Shown: positions 8,822-19,080 of the stretch, in pieces
How positions within the stretch are numbered: position 1 is the stretch's first letter
Layout: each line of letters starts with the position of its first letter
Assembly (NCBI GenBank): GCA_963739385.1
Contig: CAVUAI010000045.1
Coordinates: forward strand, 1-64,000
DNA: 64,000 nt
Direction: 5' to 3'
DNA from: VAZQ01 sp963739385
Lineage (GTDB): Bacteria; Pseudomonadota; Alphaproteobacteria; Rhizobiales; Xanthobacteraceae
Program-made: the position numbers and the translations under genes
Notes under the pieces: generated by a model
What the model was told of the DNA's origin: nothing
Seen by the model: the letters and a program-made list of their open reading frames with translations, nothing else
Database searches by the model: none

Positions 8822-8995
8822 CGTGACTTGCTCTTGCACAACCATCCCTCCGGCGATCCTTCGCCCTCGCGCGCCGACATCGAAATGACAAAGGCGATCA
8901 TCGAGGTCGCCAAGCCGCTCGGCATCGCCGTGCACGACCACATCATCGTGGGCAAGGACGGACATGTGAGCCTGCGGGAGCAGAAGCTGATCTGA
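8822..8995 (+). pseudogene. radC: RadC/JAB-domain protein, C-terminal remnant
   Basis: The last 57 residues of a RadC-family protein: LLLHNHPSGDPSPSRADIEM carries the JAB metal motif HNHPSGD, followed by AKPLGIAVHDHIIVGKDGHV and the usual ending SLREQKLI. Everything N-terminal (HhH region and the first JAB strands, about 170 residues) is missing; the in-frame sequence before 8822 has no RadC character and no good start. RadC genes are common cargo near the ends of rhizobial conjugative elements. The truncation lies about 170 bases from the tRNA fragment, suggesting that a recombination event cut it. Confidence 0.8.
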
Positions 8996-9056
8996 TCGCC
9001 AAGGCTCACAATTCGTCAGCCGTCGGGGGGGGCGAGGTGGGAACGGCGCCGGGTGC

Positions 9057-9269
9057 TCACATCAGCGTCGACAGGATTGTCTGAATTTGATCGGACGCCG
9101 CCGCCAGCAAGCCATCGTAGCTGGTCTGGCCCTCCGCCGCTGCCTTGAGAATCAATTCGGCCATGTGCGCCTTGATCCCCGGCGTTGCGTGCTCCACAGG
9201 AATTTTCGTCATCACCTCGTCGAGGGCCGCCCGCATGATCTGGATGAGTTCTGGGCTGTAGCTCGGCAT
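9057..9269 (-). CDS. Small conserved-looking hypothetical protein
   Basis: A 70-residue helical protein, MPSYSPELIQIMRAALDEVM at the start and EGQTSYDGLLAAASDQIQTI near the end. ATG 9269 is preceded by AGGAG at a proper distance, which supports the start over the upstream one at 9317. The acidic/aliphatic pattern suggests an all-alpha fold. No function recognised; small proteins of this kind are frequent in Bradyrhizobiaceae genomes. Confidence 0.55.
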   Translation of the reverse strand: MPSYSPELIQIMRAALDEVMTKIPVEHATPGIKAHMAELILKAAAEGQTSYDGLLAAASDQIQTILSTLM

Positions 9270-9710
9270 GAAGGGTCTCCTGTTCTGCGCCGGCAGGGTT
9301 GCCGGTTTGCTGCTCACCGGCCAGACACAAATCTGCGAGCGGCATCACGCTTATTTGAGCGTTCGAATTTTTCTGAGTCGCAGCAGCGTCACACGTGTTA
9401 ACGGCGAGGCCGCGCGTCCGCAGGGACTCTCGCAGCGTTCGTCAGCGCGACGAAATTGTGGCATAGCGAATGCGTCAACGCACCAAGCCGGGCGCCGACG
9501 TGCGGACGCGCCACCAATCTGCGCCATTCGTGCGCAGATACCGGGTGTCGCATCACCCGCACGGGATCCTTTGCAATTCCGCGCCTCCGGCATGGATCGG
9601 ACGCGAGACTCACGGGCGCGTTACGCCCATCGCGGCGGATAGTTTCAGGATCTTTACGCGTTTAACGTCCCGAGTGCTGATCGTTTTGAGCAGAGGCTTC
9701 GGCCGCAGTC
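9270..9710. other. Intergenic, nothing convincing
   Basis: About 440 bases between the small hypothetical gene and the CoA-transferase end. A 7-bp hairpin TCTGCGC/GCGCAGA sits near 9521-9541. No gene, IS end or tRNA was recognised. Confidence 0.45.
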
Positions 9711-11115
9711 TCAACGCGGGTGCTGTGGTTGCGACCAGGTCGGCGAAGCGACACCGAGCGGGCCGGCCGCAAGGTCCCAGCACATTGGCGCCCCTTGCAC
9801 CGCCAGCGGTGGCTTGAGGCGACGGGCCGGCCCCCACGTCGTTGCCTCGACCGGGCCTGCCTGGTCCTCCGCTTGCTCCGGCGCCATCGTCGCGCGTTCG
9901 CGATCGACCGGCCGGCCCGCGAGCAGCGCGGCCGTGCGTGCGAGCGACGCGCGCGCTTCGCAGCCGCGGCCGTTCGCCAGCCGGTGCGCAAGGCCGCGCA
10001 CCACGGCAGCGGCCATGAGATAGCCGGCGGCATGGTCGAGCGCCTGCACCGGCAACGGGACCGGATGGTCGCTTCCCGTCCGGCGCATGCCCGCGTCCGC
10101 GATGCCGGTGCTCATCTGCACGAGACTGTCGAAGCCCCGGCGTTTTCGCCAGGGGCCCGTCCAGCCATAGGCATCGAGCGCCACATCGACGAGCCCCGGA
10201 CGGATTTGTCGCCGGCGTTCGGCGCTCAGCCCAAGCCGGTCGAGCGCATCGGACCGGTAGCCGTGCACGAGCACATCCGCCTCGGAGAGCAGCCGCTCGA
10301 ACACGGCGCGTTGCGCGCCGTCGCGCAGGTCCAGTCGTGCACAGCGCTTGCCCAGCGTCACCTCCGGGACCACGCCGGGCTCGTCCCACCAGGGCGGATC
10401 GATCCGCAGCACATCGGCGCCGAAACCGGCAAGACATCTCGTCGCCACCGGTCCGGCCAGGACACGCGTCAGATCGAGCACCCGTATGCCCCGCAGGGGT
10501 CTTTCGCGGGCGACGACCCAAGCTGGCGCCGCACCGGCGTCGGTCGCCTCGAGATGCAGCAACGGCTCGACGGCGACCGCTTGTCCCTGGGCATGAACCG
10601 CCCACTCGGCGATCGACCGCATGGCCGCGGCGCATCCGCCGCGCTCCACGATGGCGGTCTCGAGCGCATCGGCCGTCCAGCGCGAGACGGCGTGCGCGAC
10701 GCGCGGCTTGTCGGCTGGCACCCCAAGCGTCGCCAGCGCCACGTCACGATGATGTGGCGCATTGGTATGGAGGCGGATCCATCCGTCCGCGCCACGGTAG
10801 TCGCCGGCGATCGCATCCCAGGGCGGCGGCACGGCCCAGCCTTGCGGACGCAGCGAAGATGCAAACCACATCGACGACAGGCGGCGGTCGACGCGCACGC
10901 GCGGGCGCCCGCCATGACGCAACGCTACGAGGTCCGCGACCGCCACGCCGGCCACGCCGATCGTAGCGGCGGCCAAATCGGCGACCGCGAAGACCGAAGC
11001 GGCGTCGCCTTCCCCGATAACCGCGACATCGGCGGCCACATCGGAGCTCCCGCCCAGCGCGAGACCAAATCTCCTGCAGCAGGGCGATGGCAGGCGGTGT
11101 AGCGTCTGAATTCAT
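9711..11115 (-). pseudogene. Class III (CaiB/BaiF) CoA-transferase, frameshifted near N-terminus
   Basis: Family III CoA-transferase that moves CoA between carboxylic acids. The main frame (GTG 11039 to 9711, 442 residues) has both lobes: an N-terminal one (RVRVDRRLSSMWFASSLRPQ) and a second with RVLDLTRVLAGPVATRCLAG, LGKRCARLDLRDG and DALDRLGLSAE. The natural start appears to be ATG 11115 (MNSDATPPAIALLQEIWSR), which is in a different frame; one extra base in CGCG at 11058-11061 breaks continuity to GGSSDVAADVAVIGEG. The GTG at 11039 might rescue a shorter product. Alone on this strand and divergent from pncB; substrate unknown. Confidence 0.75.
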
Positions 11116-11226
11116 CGCAGCCTGTTTCTCACTTGCGATCGGCGACCATGTCCGGGATGGTTACAGCGGAGCATCGCAATCCCCGCAAGCGACCGCCCGC
11201 CGCAACAACGGAGCGCAGGGGGCCGA

Positions 11227-12582
11227 ATGGATATTACGACCAATCCGCTGCTGACCGATCTCTATCAGCTCAACATGATGCAGGCCTACCTGGATCATGG
11301 CGAGACCGGAACGGCGGTGTTCGAATTCTTCGTGCGCGACCTGCCGCCGCGGCGGGGTTTTCTCGTCGCTGCCGGGCTGCAGCAGGCGCTCGACTTTCTC
11401 GAAAACGTGCGGTTCGCGCCCGACGACATCGACTGGCTCGCCCGCAGTGGACGATTCGGCGCGAGCCTGCTCGATCATCTCGCGGATTTTCGTTTCACCG
11501 GCGACGTGCATGCCATGCCGGAAGGAACGGCGTTCTTCGCCGGCGAGCCGTTGCTGCGGGTGACGGCGCCGCTGCCGGCGGCGCAACTGGTCGAATCGCG
11601 CCTCGTCAACATCCTGCATTTCCAGACGCTGGTCGCCGCCAAGGCGGCGCGCATGACGCTCGCGGCGCCCGGCAAGACGCTGATCGATTTCGGCCTGCGC
11701 CGCGCTCACGGCGCCGAAGCCGGGCTGATGGCGGCGCGGGCGAGCTACCTTGCCGGCTTCGCGGGCAGCGCGACCGTGCTTGCGGAAGAACTGTTCGGCA
11801 TCCCGACGTTCGGCACCATGGCGCACTCGTTCATCCAGATCTACGACGATGAGACGGTCGCTTTCGAGGATTTCGCGCGCTCGCGGCCGCAAAGCGTGAC
11901 GCTCCTGATCGACACCTATGATACCGAGGCCGGAGCCCGCAAGGTGGCCGCGCTCGCGCCGCGGCTTGCCGCCCTCGGCATCAAGGTGCGCGCGGTGCGC
12001 ATCGACAGCGGCGATCTCGTCGTCCTGGCGCGGGCCGTGCGCGCCATTCTCGATACCGCAGGCCTCGCCGAGACCCGCATCGTCGCCAGCGGCGGCCTCG
12101 ACGAGGACAGCATCGGCGCGATGGTGCGCGTCGGCGCACCGATCGACGAGTTCGGCGTCGGCACCAGCCTGACCACGTCGTCCGACGCGCCGTCGCTCGA
12201 CTGCGTCTACAAGCTGCAGGAATATGACGGGATCGCGCGCCGGAAGCGCTCGGCCGGCAAGGCCACGTGGCCCGGCCGCAAGCAGGTCTGGCGCCGCTAC
12301 GGACCCGACGGCCGCATGGCGCAGGACGTCGTCTCGCTCGAACGCGACGCACAGGCCGGCGAGCCGTTGCTGCACCAGGTCATGCAGGGCGGCCGCCGCA
12401 CCGGGCCGCAACCGACCCTGCGCGAATCCCGCGCGCGCGCAGCCCGCGATCTCGAACGCCTGCCTGCGCCCTTGCAGCGGCTCGAGCCGGGCGCGATCTA
12501 TCGCGTCGAGGTGGCGGACGCCCTGGTGCGCCTCGCCGCCGAGGTCGACGATCGCCTGGCACGGAACGACACGCTCACCTGA
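11227..12582 (+). CDS. pncB: Nicotinate phosphoribosyltransferase
   Basis: Converts nicotinate, PRPP and ATP to nicotinate mononucleotide in the Preiss-Handler NAD salvage route; cytosolic. 451 residues, typical length. Motifs: NPLLTDLYQLNMMQAYLDHG at the N-terminus, FGLRRAHGAEAGLMAARASY in the active-site barrel, FGTMAHSFIQ with the family's phosphorylatable His, VTLLIDTYDTEAGARK, and RIDSGDLVVLAR with the ribose-phosphate binding region GTSLTTSSDAPSLDCVYK downstream. The start ATG 11227 is preceded by a purine-rich stretch. It is divergent from the broken CoA-transferase and 70 bases ahead of a Bug receptor; salvage of nicotinate released in aromatic-acid catabolism is possible but inferred. 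Confidence 0.92.
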   Translation: MDITTNPLLTDLYQLNMMQAYLDHGETGTAVFEFFVRDLPPRRGFLVAAGLQQALDFLENVRFAPDDIDWLARSGRFGASLLDHLADFRFTGDVHAMPEGTAFFAGEPLLRVTAPLPAAQLVESRLVNILHFQTLVAAKAARMTLAAPGKTLIDFGLRRAHGAEAGLMAARASYLAGFAGSATVLAEELFGIPTFGTMAHSFIQIYDDETVAFEDFARSRPQSVTLLIDTYDTEAGARKVAALAPRLAALGIKVRAVRIDSGDLVVLARAVRAILDTAGLAETRIVASGGLDEDSIGAMVRVGAPIDEFGVGTSLTTSSDAPSLDCVYKLQEYDGIARRKRSAGKATWPGRKQVWRRYGPDGRMAQDVVSLERDAQAGEPLLHQVMQGGRRTGPQPTLRESRARAARDLERLPAPLQRLEPGAIYRVEVADALVRLAAEVDDRLARNDTLT

Positions 12583-12652
12583 TCAGGCCGGCCCACGCGC
12601 GGCTTGCCGCGCCTGCGGCCGACGTGCAAGCTGACCATCGTGGGAGGACAAG

Positions 12653-13633
12653 ATGAAGCACCGTGCTTGGATCCTGCCGGTTCTGCTGCTGTTGTGCGCC
12701 GCGGCGTTCCTGCCGCCTGCGGCCTTCGCGCAGACCTATCCGGCAAAGCCGATCAAGCTGATCGTGCCGTTCCCCGCCGGCGGCCCCGCCGACCTGTTTG
12801 CACGAGTTTTGGGTAACGGAATGAGCGCCGATCTCGGCCAGCAGGTTGTGATCGAGAACCGCGCCGGCGTCGGCGGCCTGACCGGAGTCGATGCGCTCGC
12901 CAAGAGCGCGCCTGACGGCTACACCATCGGGGTGAACGGCGCCGCCGCGCTTTCGGCCATTCCATTTATGGTCGCCAAGATGCCGTTCGACTGGCAGAAG
13001 GATCTCGCACTCCTCACGCTGGTGGTGCGGGTTCCCGAGGTGCTGGTGGTGCATCCTTCGGTGGCGGCGAACAGCCTGCAGGAGCTCGTTGCTTTCGCGC
13101 GCGCCAATCCGCGCAAGATCAACTACGGCTCGGCCGGCACCGGCAGCATCACCCACCTCGCGGTCGAGCTGCTCAAGACCGAGGCCGGGATCGACCTCGT
13201 GCATGTCCCGTATCGCGGCGCGGCACCGGCGGTGAACGACCTCATCGGTGGCCACGTGCAGATGGTGGTGCTCGATACCCCCGTGCTGCTGCCGCACATC
13301 CGGGCTGGCGCGGTCAGGGCGCTCGCGGTCACCTCGGCCACTCGCAGCGCGGCGCTGCCCGAGGTGCCAACCACCGGCGAGGCCGGACTCAAGAACGTCA
13401 TCTCGGACAACTGGTATGGCCTCTCGGCGCCCGCCGGCGTGCCGGCGGATATTCTCGAACGGCTGCACAAGTCGGCGACGGCCACGCTGAGGTCGGCCGA
13501 GCTGAAGAAACAGTTCGACAGCCAGGACGCGGTTCCTGCACCGATGACGCCCGGCGAGTTTGCCACCTTCGTGAAGACCGAGCAGGCCAAATGGGGGCCG
13601 ATCGTTCAAGCGACCGGCGCCAAGATGGAGTAA
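12653..13633 (+). CDS. Bug/TctC family periplasmic solute receptor 1
   Basis: Periplasmic substrate-binding protein of the tripartite tricarboxylate transporter (TctC/Bug) family; captures an organic acid or similar small solute. 326 residues. Signal peptide: MKHR then a hydrophobic run to PPAAFAQ with cleavage after AFA. Mature start TYPAKPIKLIVPFPAGGPAD is the family signature, followed by VENRAGVGGLTGVDALAKS, PDGYTIGVNG and YGSAGTGSITHLAVELLK lining the ligand cleft. ATG follows GGGAGGACAAG. No TctA/TctB membrane genes are nearby. Placed at the head of the acyl-CoA catabolic operon, so it may bind that pathway's substrate. Confidence 0.88.
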   Translation: MKHRAWILPVLLLLCAAAFLPPAAFAQTYPAKPIKLIVPFPAGGPADLFARVLGNGMSADLGQQVVIENRAGVGGLTGVDALAKSAPDGYTIGVNGAAALSAIPFMVAKMPFDWQKDLALLTLVVRVPEVLVVHPSVAANSLQELVAFARANPRKINYGSAGTGSITHLAVELLKTEAGIDLVHVPYRGAAPAVNDLIGGHVQMVVLDTPVLLPHIRAGAVRALAVTSATRSAALPEVPTTGEAGLKNVISDNWYGLSAPAGVPADILERLHKSATATLRSAELKKQFDSQDAVPAPMTPGEFATFVKTEQAKWGPIVQATGAKME

Positions 13634-13686
13634 GCCCGCTGCAAGAGCGCAGCGAGCGAGCGCACGCGCGATCGCATGGCGACCAG

Positions 13687-14718
13687 ATGGCGGCGATGAA
13701 TTTTCCCACCCGCGTCACCGAGCTGCTCGGCATCCGCTATCCGCTGCTGCAGGCCGGAATGAGCTGGGCGTCCTCCAATGCGGACCTCGCGCTCGCGGTT
13801 TCGCAGGCTGGCGCGCTCGGCGTGATCGCCGCCGGGCCGATGTCTCCAGACGCGCTGCGCGCCGCCATCCGTGCGGTGAAGGAGGGGACCGATCGTCCGT
13901 TCGCGGTCAACGTGCCGCTCTACAATCCGCGCGCCGCGGCCTTCCTCGACGTCGTGCACGACGAGAACGTCCCGGTCATCATCGCCTCGCAGGGAGGACC
14001 GAAGCAGCACATCGCGCGCTGCAAGGAGCGGGGTGCGACCTGGCTCCACGTCACGGCCTCGCCCGAGCATGCCGTGAAGGCCGAGGCCGCGGGCGTCGAT
14101 GCCGTCATCGCGGTCGGCGCCGAGGCCGGCGGCCACCCGCCGCCGGACGAAGTCGGAACGCTGGTGGTGGTGCGCGCGGTGGTCAAGGCCGTGAGCATCC
14201 CGGTCATCGGCGGCGGCGGTATTGCCGACGGCGCCGGCATCGCGGCGATGTTCTGCCTGGGCGCGGACGGCGTGCAGCTCGGCACGCGCTTCCTGATGAC
14301 GCCGGAATCCGGTCTCCATCATGCCTACAAGGAGCGCGCGCTCGCCGCCGGGATCGCCGACACCACGCTCATCGGCCGCGGCAAGCTGCCGATCCGCGTG
14401 CTCAAGAACGCTTTCACACGCGAATTTGAGGCGGCAGAGCGGGACGGAATGTCGGCGGAAGCGCTCGCCAGGCTCGGCGCCAGCCGAACCTTGAAAATGG
14501 CGGCCTTCGACGGCGATACCGATCAGGGCAAGGTCGAGCTCGGCCAGAGCGTCGGATTGATCGACGAGCTCGTGCCCGCATCCGAGCTCGTTGAGCGGCT
14601 GATGGCGGAGTTCGAACGCGCGCTCGAACGGCTGGCGCGCTTGCGCGCGACGGCCTCGGCTACGGCACAGAACGATCCGGGCGTGAAGCCCGAACATGCG
14701 CGAGAAGTGAGGAGATAA
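13687..14718 (+). CDS. Nitronate monooxygenase family flavoprotein
   Basis: FMN-dependent nitronate monooxygenase (2-nitropropane dioxygenase) family, a TIM barrel that oxidises alkyl nitronates; many relatives act on other substrates. About 343 residues. Seen: TELLGIRYPLLQAGMSWASS at the start, SQAGALGVIAAGPM, VIIASQGGPKQHIARCKERG, EAGGHPPPDEVGTLVVV carrying the active-site His region, and ADGVQLGTRFLMTPES for phosphate binding. Start at ATG 13687 (MAAMNFP) rather than the 13591 frame opening, which would overlap the receptor gene. Ten bases before the next gene, so same transcript. Confidence 0.85.
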   Translation: MAAMNFPTRVTELLGIRYPLLQAGMSWASSNADLALAVSQAGALGVIAAGPMSPDALRAAIRAVKEGTDRPFAVNVPLYNPRAAAFLDVVHDENVPVIIASQGGPKQHIARCKERGATWLHVTASPEHAVKAEAAGVDAVIAVGAEAGGHPPPDEVGTLVVVRAVVKAVSIPVIGGGGIADGAGIAAMFCLGADGVQLGTRFLMTPESGLHHAYKERALAAGIADTTLIGRGKLPIRVLKNAFTREFEAAERDGMSAEALARLGASRTLKMAAFDGDTDQGKVELGQSVGLIDELVPASELVERLMAEFERALERLARLRATASATAQNDPGVKPEHAREVRR

Positions 14719-14727
14719 GGCGATCCG

Positions 14728-15474
14728 ATGTCCGAGCTGCTGATCGACGATCGCGCAGGCGTGCGCATCCTCACCATGAACCGGCCCGAGAAGCGCAACG
14801 CGCTCAACCAGGCGCTCACGCAGGCGCTGCTCGACGCCTTGCACGCTACCGAGGCGGACGACGGCGTTCGCAGCATCGTGCTGACGGGCGCCGGGCCGGC
14901 CTTCTGTGCGGGTGCCGACCTCGGCGAATTCAAGGACCTTACCCCCGACAAATCGCACCTGGTCGAGCGCCGCGCCGAGCTCACGATGAACCTGCATTCA
15001 ATTTTTTCTCGCCTGTCGAAACCGGTCGTCACCGCCATCAACGGCGCAGCGATGGGAGGGGGGGCCGGCCTCGCGCTTGCTGGAGACGTCGCGCTGATGG
15101 CCGCGAGCGCGAGACTGGGCTACCCCGAGGTCAAGCACGGCATCGTGGCCGCGGTGGTCATGGCCAACCTGGTGCGCAATGTCGGGCGCAAGGCCGCGTT
15201 CGAGCTGGTGGCGGCGGGCGAGCCGCTGGATGCCGCGCGGGCCTGCGCGCTCGGCATGGTCAATCGCGTGATCGAGCCCGATCGATTGCTGGCGGCCGCA
15301 TGCGAGCTCGCGGAAAAATTCGCCGCCGTCGACCGCGCCGCCATGGCCGCAACCAAGCAGCTGTTCTACCGCGTCCTCGACCTGCCCTTCGAGCAGGCCC
15401 TGGAGGAAGGCCGCGACATCAACAAGCGCATGCGTGCGTTTCGACACAACCAGTCGCACCAGAGTTCGCGATGA
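14728..15474 (+). CDS. Enoyl-CoA hydratase/isomerase family protein A
   Basis: Crotonase-fold enzyme acting on acyl-CoA thioesters. 248 residues. Seen: ILTMNRPEKRNALNQALTQA (CoA-binding N-terminus), GAGPAFCAGADLGEF (oxyanion hole), INGAAMGGGAGLALAGDVAL (second oxyanion loop) and LGYPEVKHGIVAAVV, where the first catalytic Glu of hydratases is kept (PEV) but the second expected Glu position is not obvious, so isomerase, hydrolase or lyase activity is possible. Its stop overlaps the next start by four bases (ATGA). Confidence 0.85.
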   Translation: MSELLIDDRAGVRILTMNRPEKRNALNQALTQALLDALHATEADDGVRSIVLTGAGPAFCAGADLGEFKDLTPDKSHLVERRAELTMNLHSIFSRLSKPVVTAINGAAMGGGAGLALAGDVALMAASARLGYPEVKHGIVAAVVMANLVRNVGRKAAFELVAAGEPLDAARACALGMVNRVIEPDRLLAAACELAEKFAAVDRAAMAATKQLFYRVLDLPFEQALEEGRDINKRMRAFRHNQSHQSSR

Positions 15475-16663
15475 AGCCGCTCGAGCACATCACCATCCTC
15501 GACCTGTCGCGGGTGCTCGCCTGCCCGTTCGCCAGCATGATCCTGGCGGAGCTCGGCGCCACCGTGATCAAGGTCGAGGAGCCCGCCCGCGGCGACGAGA
15601 CGCGCGGCTTCGAGCCGTTCGTCGAGCGTGGCGGCGCGAGAGAGAGCGCCTATTACTTCGCCTGCAACCGCGGCAAGCAGTCGGTCACGGTCAATCTGCG
15701 CAACGCCCACGGCCAAGGCATCGTCCGTGATCTCGCCCGCGACGCGGACGTGTTCCTGGAGAACTTCCCGGTCGGCACGCTGCGCCGCTACGGTCTCGAC
15801 TACACCGCCATCCGCGCCGTCAACCCACGCATCGTCTACGTGTCCTGCACCGGTTTCGGGCAGAGCGGGCCGCTCGCGCACCGCAAGGGCTACGACACCA
15901 TCTTCCAGGCCATGGGCGGCATCATGAGCCTCACCGGCGAGCGCGACGGCGCGCCGGTGAAGCCCGGCCTCCCCTTCGCCGACCTGACCTCGGGACTGTG
16001 GGTGGCGATTGCGATCCTCACCGGGCTCACGGGCCGCGGCGCGCAGGGGAACGGATGCCACATCGACTTCTCCATGCTCGACGGCCAGATCGCCCTGTTG
16101 ACGCTCGCGGCCGCGCGTTATTTCGCGCTCGGCGAGGTGCCGCCGCGGCTCGGCACCGAGCATCCCGGCCGCGTTCCCTCCGCGAGCTTTCTCTGTGCAG
16201 ACGGCGGCTATCTCCACATCACCGCCAGCGACCAGCACTGGCTGCCGCTCTGCCGCGCGCTCGGGCTCGAAACCTGGGGGAGCACGCCGGAGCTCTGCAA
16301 CAATGCCGGCCGCCTGCAGCGGCGCAACGAGGTCATGGCGCGGCTCACCGCCGCGATCGCCGGGCGGCGCCGCGACGAACTGGGCGCCGCGCTCGACGCG
16401 GCCGGCGTGCCGCAGGGTCCGATCCGTGCGGTCGACGAGATTCTCGGCGATGCCCATGTCGCCGCGCGCGGGCTGGTCGAGACGTTCAGCCATCCGACCG
16501 TGGGCGAATTCCCGGCGCTGCGCGTGCCGCTGAAACTCGATGGCTGGGATGATCCGGCGGTTCACCGCCCGCCGCTGTTGGGCGAGCATACCGACGCGGT
16601 GCTCGCCGAGCGGCTCAGGCTTTCGCCCGAACGCATTGCGCAGCTGAGAGAGGCAAAGGCGAT

Positions 16664-16667
<4 letters not shown>
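15471..16667 (+). CDS. Class III CoA-transferase (CaiB/BaiF)
   Basis: 398-residue family III CoA-transferase, expected to activate the pathway acid with CoA from a donor thioester. Seen: ITILDLSRVLACPFASMILA, GATVIKVEEPARGDETRGFE, CNRGKQSVTVNLRNAHGQGI, and GLPFADLTSGLW, which holds the likely catalytic Asp near residue 168. The ATG at 15471 overlaps the upstream hydratase stop and its own stop overlaps the next gene, so the proteins are translationally coupled. The adjacent acyl-CoA synthetase is interrupted, so this enzyme could be the remaining activation route. Confidence 0.88.
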
Positions 16668-17418
<751 letters not shown>

Positions 17419-17422
<4 letters not shown>

Positions 17423-19080
17423 CGGAACCCGGCCCACGCTGGATGCCGACGACGCTGCACGCGGTGCTGGCCGAACGCGCCGCGGCACGTGCGGACGACG
17501 AAGCGCTGGTGACAACGAGCTGCGCGGCTCAGCTTCCGCGACCAGCACCGGGCCGTGCGGCGCGCCGCCAAGGCCATGCATGCGCTGGGCGTGCGGCGCG
17601 GCGACTTCGTCGGCATCCTGCTGGGCAACGATGAGACCTGGGTCACGCTGTTCTATGCCGCTGCCGCCATCGGCGCGGTAACGGTGCCGGTCAACACGCG
17701 CTTCAAGGCGGCCGAGCTTGCCTTCTGCCTCGCGCAGGCCGACGTGAAGGTGCTGTTCACCGCCGACCGCTTTCTCAACATCGACTTTCTGTCGTTCCTG
17801 CGCGCGGCCGAGCCCGCCGTTGACCACGCGCTTCCCGGCAACGCTTTGCCGCTGCTGCGCCACCTCGTGGTGATCGGCGATGAAATCCCCGCTGCCGGAA
17901 GACGCCTCGACGAAGTCCTTGCATCGGGCGACGGCGTCGCGGACGAAACGCTCGATGCCCTCGCCGCGCAGGTCACGCCGGCCGACCTGCTGCTGATCCA
18001 GTTCACGTCGGGCACGACCGCCTATCCCAAGGCCGTCATGCTCACCCACGACAACATGCTGCGCAACGCCTGGGCCGTGGGCCTGCGCCTGGGGATCACG
18101 GCGGATGACCGCTACTTCAATTGCCGGCCGTTCTTCCACGTCGCCGGCACCACCCTTTCGCTCCTGGTCTCGCTCGTCGCCGGAGCCTGCCTGGTCACGC
18201 TGCCGACGTTCGAGGCCGGGGCGGCGCTCGCGATGATGGCGCGCGAGCGCTGCACGCTGACGTCGGGAAACGACACGCTGTTCCAGCTCATGATGGGGCA
18301 TCCGAGTTTCGATCCGGCGAACTCAGCCTGCGCGGCGGCTGGGCCGCGGCGGGTCCGGAAACCATCCGCAACATCATCGAACGAATGGGCGCGCGCGAGA
18401 TCTGCGTGGCCTATGGGCTTTCGGAGGCCTCCCCCAACGTCGTGCTCAACGACCGTCGCGATCCGGTCGAGCTGCGCATCGCCGGCCTGGCGAAGCCCCA
18501 CGACGGCATCGAGGTGCGCATCACCGAGCCCGCCACCGGCGCGATGCCGCCGGCGGGCGAGAGCGGCGAGATCGAGGTGCGCGGCTGGAATGTCATGCGC
18601 GGCTACTACAAGGACCCGGCCGAAACCGCCAAGGCGTTCACGCCCGACGGCTGGCTGCGCACCGGCGACATCGGCGTGCTCACCGCCGACGGCCGCCTGC
18701 GCATGGTCGGGCGCGTAAAGGACACCTTCCGGGTGGGCGGCGAGAACGTCGCCCCCGCCGAGGTCGAAGAAGTGCTGCTCGCGCATCCCGCGGTCGCGAC
18801 CGCGCAGGTCGTCGGCGTGCCCGATCCGCGGCTGGGCGAGGTGGGCGCGGCCTTCGTCACGCTCAAGGCCGGAGCTGCAGCGAGCACGGCGGAGCTGACC
18901 GAGTTCGTCCGGCAGCGCTGCGCCAATTTCCGGGTGCCGCGCCATCTCGCCATCGTCGCGAGCTTCGACGCCATCGGCATGACGGCGAGCGGCAAGGTGC
19001 AGAAGCACCGGTTGCGCGAGCACGCCATCCGGGAATTCGGGCTCGATGCTCCTCGCGTCGCGGCCAAGGTGGCGCGATGA
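17419..19080 (+). pseudogene. AMP-forming acyl-CoA synthetase, two frameshifts
   Basis: ANL-family CoA ligase spread over three frames. Frame 1 starts at ATG 17419 (overlapping the hydratase stop) and ends its homology near EALVTT. Frame 2 (from about 17530) has FRDQHRAVRRAAKAMHALGV, IQFTSGTTAYPKAVMLTHDN (the AMP-binding P-loop) and PFFHVAGTTLSLLV. Frame 3 (from about 18320) has AYGLSEASPNVVLNDRR, GYYKDPAETAKAFTPDGWLR, GDIGVLTADGRLRMVGRVKD and the C-terminal GKVQKHRLRE with the catalytic Lys. One extra base around 17515-17531 and one missing base around 18318-18322 explain the breaks. All motifs are otherwise preserved, so decay is recent or the breaks are sequence errors. Confidence 0.85.

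Noticed and set aside
13606..14997. Long minus-strand open frame opposite the nitronate monooxygenase and hydratase genes
   Set aside because: High-GC antisense shadow, rich in Arg/His/Gly, with no domain features; the plus-strand genes have clear motifs.
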